From the NCBI GenBank assembly GCA_937892095.1, contig CALAVC010000256.1, positions 1 to 14,757 of the forward strand: 14,757 bases of DNA, written 5' to 3'. Shown in pieces: positions 13,308 to 14,757 of this stretch; positions within the stretch are counted from its first letter, which is position 1; each line of letters begins with the position of its first letter. The notes beneath the pieces are model-generated. The model ran no database searches and had not been told where the DNA came from. It saw only the letters and a list, made by a program, of their open reading frames with translations. The position numbers and the translations under genes were made by a program. The DNA is from an uncultured Bacteroidales bacterium (lineage in GTDB: Bacteria; Bacteroidota; Bacteroidia; Bacteroidales; Marinilabiliaceae).

Positions 13308-14585
13308 TTACCAAGCAAACATAGGACGCGACTGCATCATTTCGTTTACTTCGCCACGAACCTTTGCTATCGTTGCGTTGTCGTCGGGCTTTGCAAGTAT
13401 GCGGTCAATCATGTCGACAATTACGTCCATATCGCTTTCTTTCAAGCCACGTGTCGTAATGGCTGGAGTGCCAAGACGCAAGCCGCTTGTCTGGAACGCT
13501 GAGCGTGTGTCGAAAGGAACAAGATTCATATTAACGGTTATGTCGGCGGCTACGAGTGCATTTTCTGCCATGCGACCAGTCAGTTCGGGATACTTAGGAC
13601 GAAGGTCGACAAGCATAGAGTGGTTGTCCGTTCCACCCGAAACAATGTGGAAACCTCTGCTGATGAGTCCTTCGGCCAGTCGGGCAGCATTTGCTTTTAC
13701 TTGCTGCTGGTAGGTCTTGAATTCTGGTTGCAAAGCTTCTGCAAAAGCAACAGCTTTGGCTGCGATTACATGTTCGAGCGGACCACCTTGCTGCCCAGGG
13801 AATACGGCAGAGTTGATGAGTGAACCCATTGTGCGAATTTCGCCTTTCTTTGTCTTCTTGCCCCAAGGATTGGCAAAGTCTTTGCCGAGCAATATGATGC
13901 CACCACGTGGTCCGCGGAGCGTCTTATGCGTTGTCGACGTTACAATGTCGGCATATTTTACGGGGTTGTTGAGCAAGCCTGCAGCGATGAGTCCAGCGGG
14001 GTGTGCCATGTCGATCATGAGCAGTGCGCCAACTTCGTCGGCAATCTGACGCATGCGTGCGTAGTCCCATTCGCGGCTATATGCAGAGCCACCGCCAATG
14101 ATGAGCTTCGGATGTTCACGCTTTGCAATCTGCTCCATTTCGTCGTAGTCTACTCGTCCTGTTTCTTGGTTGAGGTGGTAAGCTACTGGGCGATATAGCA
14201 GACCCGAAGTGTTGACGCCCGAGCCGTGCGATAGGTGACCACCATGTGCAAGGTCAAGACCCATGAATGTGTCACCCGGGTTGAGGACAGCAAGAAGGAC
14301 TGCTGCGTTGGCTTGTGCGCCAGAGTGGGGTTGCACGTTGGCAAATTCTGCCCCGTACAACTTCTTTACGCGTTCTATGGCGAGGGTCTCCACTTCGTCT
14401 ACGACTTCGCAACCGCCGTAATGACGTTTGCCAGGATAGCCTTCGGCATATTTGTTAGTAAGACACGAGCCCATTGCTTGCATTACTTCGTCGCTGACAA
14501 AGTTCTCGGAAGCTATCATTTCGATGCCTCTTTGCTGACGTGCGTGTTCTTTGTCTATGAGGGCGAATATTTCGTTGTCTCTCAT
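13308..14585 (-). CDS. glyA: Serine hydroxymethyltransferase
   Basis: GlyA interconverts serine and glycine with transfer of a one-carbon unit to tetrahydrofolate, the main source of one-carbon units for purine and thymidylate synthesis. It is a cytoplasmic PLP enzyme. The 425-residue product is full length. It shows IEMIASENFVSDEVMQAMGS (21-40), NKYAEGYPGKRHYGGCE (44-60), AHGGHLSHGS (113-122), the AHPAGLIAAG segment (194-203), and the PLP-binding VTSTTHKTLRGPRGG with Lys221. The ATG at 14585 gives the expected N-terminus. It has its own promoter and terminator, so it is a single-gene unit. Confidence 0.98.
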   Translation of the reverse strand: MRDNEIFALIDKEHARQQRGIEMIASENFVSDEVMQAMGSCLTNKYAEGYPGKRHYGGCEVVDEVETLAIERVKKLYGAEFANVQPHSGAQANAAVLLAVLNPGDTFMGLDLAHGGHLSHGSGVNTSGLLYRPVAYHLNQETGRVDYDEMEQIAKREHPKLIIGGGSAYSREWDYARMRQIADEVGALLMIDMAHPAGLIAAGLLNNPVKYADIVTSTTHKTLRGPRGGIILLGKDFANPWGKKTKKGEIRTMGSLINSAVFPGQQGGPLEHVIAAKAVAFAEALQPEFKTYQQQVKANAARLAEGLISRGFHIVSGGTDNHSMLVDLRPKYPELTGRMAENALVAADITVNMNLVPFDTRSAFQTSGLRLGTPAITTRGLKESDMDVIVDMIDRILAKPDDNATIAKVRGEVNEMMQSRPMFAW

Positions 14586-14632
14586 TGGGTGGTTTTGTTA
14601 GCTAAATACTTATGTGTTAATTATTTGGAGTG

Positions 14633-14663
14633 CTAAATTAGCAATCTATTTTCGTAATACAAA
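14633..14663 (-). promoter_or_regulatory. Probable glyA promoter
   Basis: On the minus strand, TTTG (14663-14660) is followed after 19 bp by TAATTTAG (14640-14633), one mismatch from TAnnTTTG. Transcription would start near 14627, about 42 nt before the ATG. The -33 TTTG lies in the T tract of the tRNA terminator just upstream. No purine-type or other known riboswitch fold was recognised in the short leader. Confidence 0.6.
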
Positions 14664-14700
14664 AACGTCGTGTTTCTTAGCAAATGATAAGAAACACGAC
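14660..14700 (-). terminator. Terminator of the tRNA-Val transcript
   Basis: A perfect 13-bp inverted repeat (GTCGTGTTTCTTA at 14667-14679 and its complement at 14688-14700) has an 8-nt loop. Read on the minus strand it is followed by GTTTTTGTATT. It lies 10 nt after the tRNA 3' end. Confidence 0.88.
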
Positions 14701-14710
14701 TTGCGAAGTG

Positions 14711-14757
14711 TGGGCGCTGAGGGATTCGAACCCCCGACCCTCTGCTTGTAAGGCAGA
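14711..14757 (-). tRNA. tRNA-Val(UAC), 3' part only
   Basis: The minus strand holds tRNA positions 27-73; the 5' half lies beyond the window. The anticodon stem TCTGC/GCAGA encloses the loop CTTACAA, with U33 and anticodon TAC (valine, GUA codons). The variable loop is GGGTC, and the T arm is GGGGG-TTCGAAT-CCCTC with one G-T pair. The 3' acceptor strand is AGCGCCC with discriminator A. CCA is not fully encoded (CAC follows the discriminator A). Confidence 0.93.

Noticed and set aside
14586..14660. Possible riboswitch or T-box in the glyA leader
   Set aside because: The predicted leader is only about 42 nt and shows no aptamer-like pairing; the nearby hairpin is the tRNA terminator.
1..14757. 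CRISPR array, transposon, prophage or defence system
   Set aside because: No regularly spaced repeats, transposase, integrase or known defence genes were seen; apart from bases 1-~205 the content is housekeeping.

Overview
This window is chromosomal core DNA from a member of the Bacteroidota, most likely order Bacteroidales. Three things support that: the gene neighbourhoods (a secY-infA-rpmJ-rpsM-rpsK-rpsD-rpoA-rplQ block, a SurA/OstA-like block, and dapB-lepB followed by a second S26-family protein); promoters that fit the Bacteroidota form (TTTG, about 19-20 bp, TAnnTTTG) instead of the sigma70 form; and no obvious Shine-Dalgarno sequences before the genes. The genus cannot be fixed from the sequence alone.

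Layout. Bases 1-~205 are foreign in character: about 20% GC, with a protein-like reading frame on the minus strand, joined abruptly to the last ~125 codons of secY. Bases ~202-4134 (+ strand) hold the secY 3' end, a terminator-like hairpin, a promoter, and the infA-rpmJ-rpsM-rpsK-rpsD-rpoA-rplQ operon, closed by a strong terminator. Bases 4151-7939 (+) hold a tightly coupled envelope-biogenesis group: a SurA/PrsA-like lipoprotein, a two-parvulin SurA-type isomerase and an OstA/LptA-like protein. A small acidic DUF2795-type gene (8024-8245, +) follows with its own promoter. It converges on the minus-strand genes at a shared bidirectional terminator (8288-8321).

The minus strand (14757 down to 8322) reads, in transcription order: the 3' part of a tRNA-Val(UAC) with its terminator; glyA with its own promoter and terminator; an inositol-monophosphatase-family gene coupled by ATGA overlap to a family 2 glycosyltransferase; and a dapB-lepB-S26 homologue operon with a clear promoter. 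The last protein of that operon keeps the signal-peptidase fold signatures but lacks both catalytic residues.

Most of the window is housekeeping. There is no CRISPR array, no transposase, and no defence or secondary-metabolite system. The points most worth a second look are the low-GC junction inside secY (probably an assembly chimera, but it needs checking), the catalytically dead signal-peptidase homologue lying in frame behind lepB, the unusually close spacing between the ribosomal-operon terminator and the chaperone operon, and the 128-nt rpsK-rpsD spacer. No intergenic stretch exceeds 300 bases.
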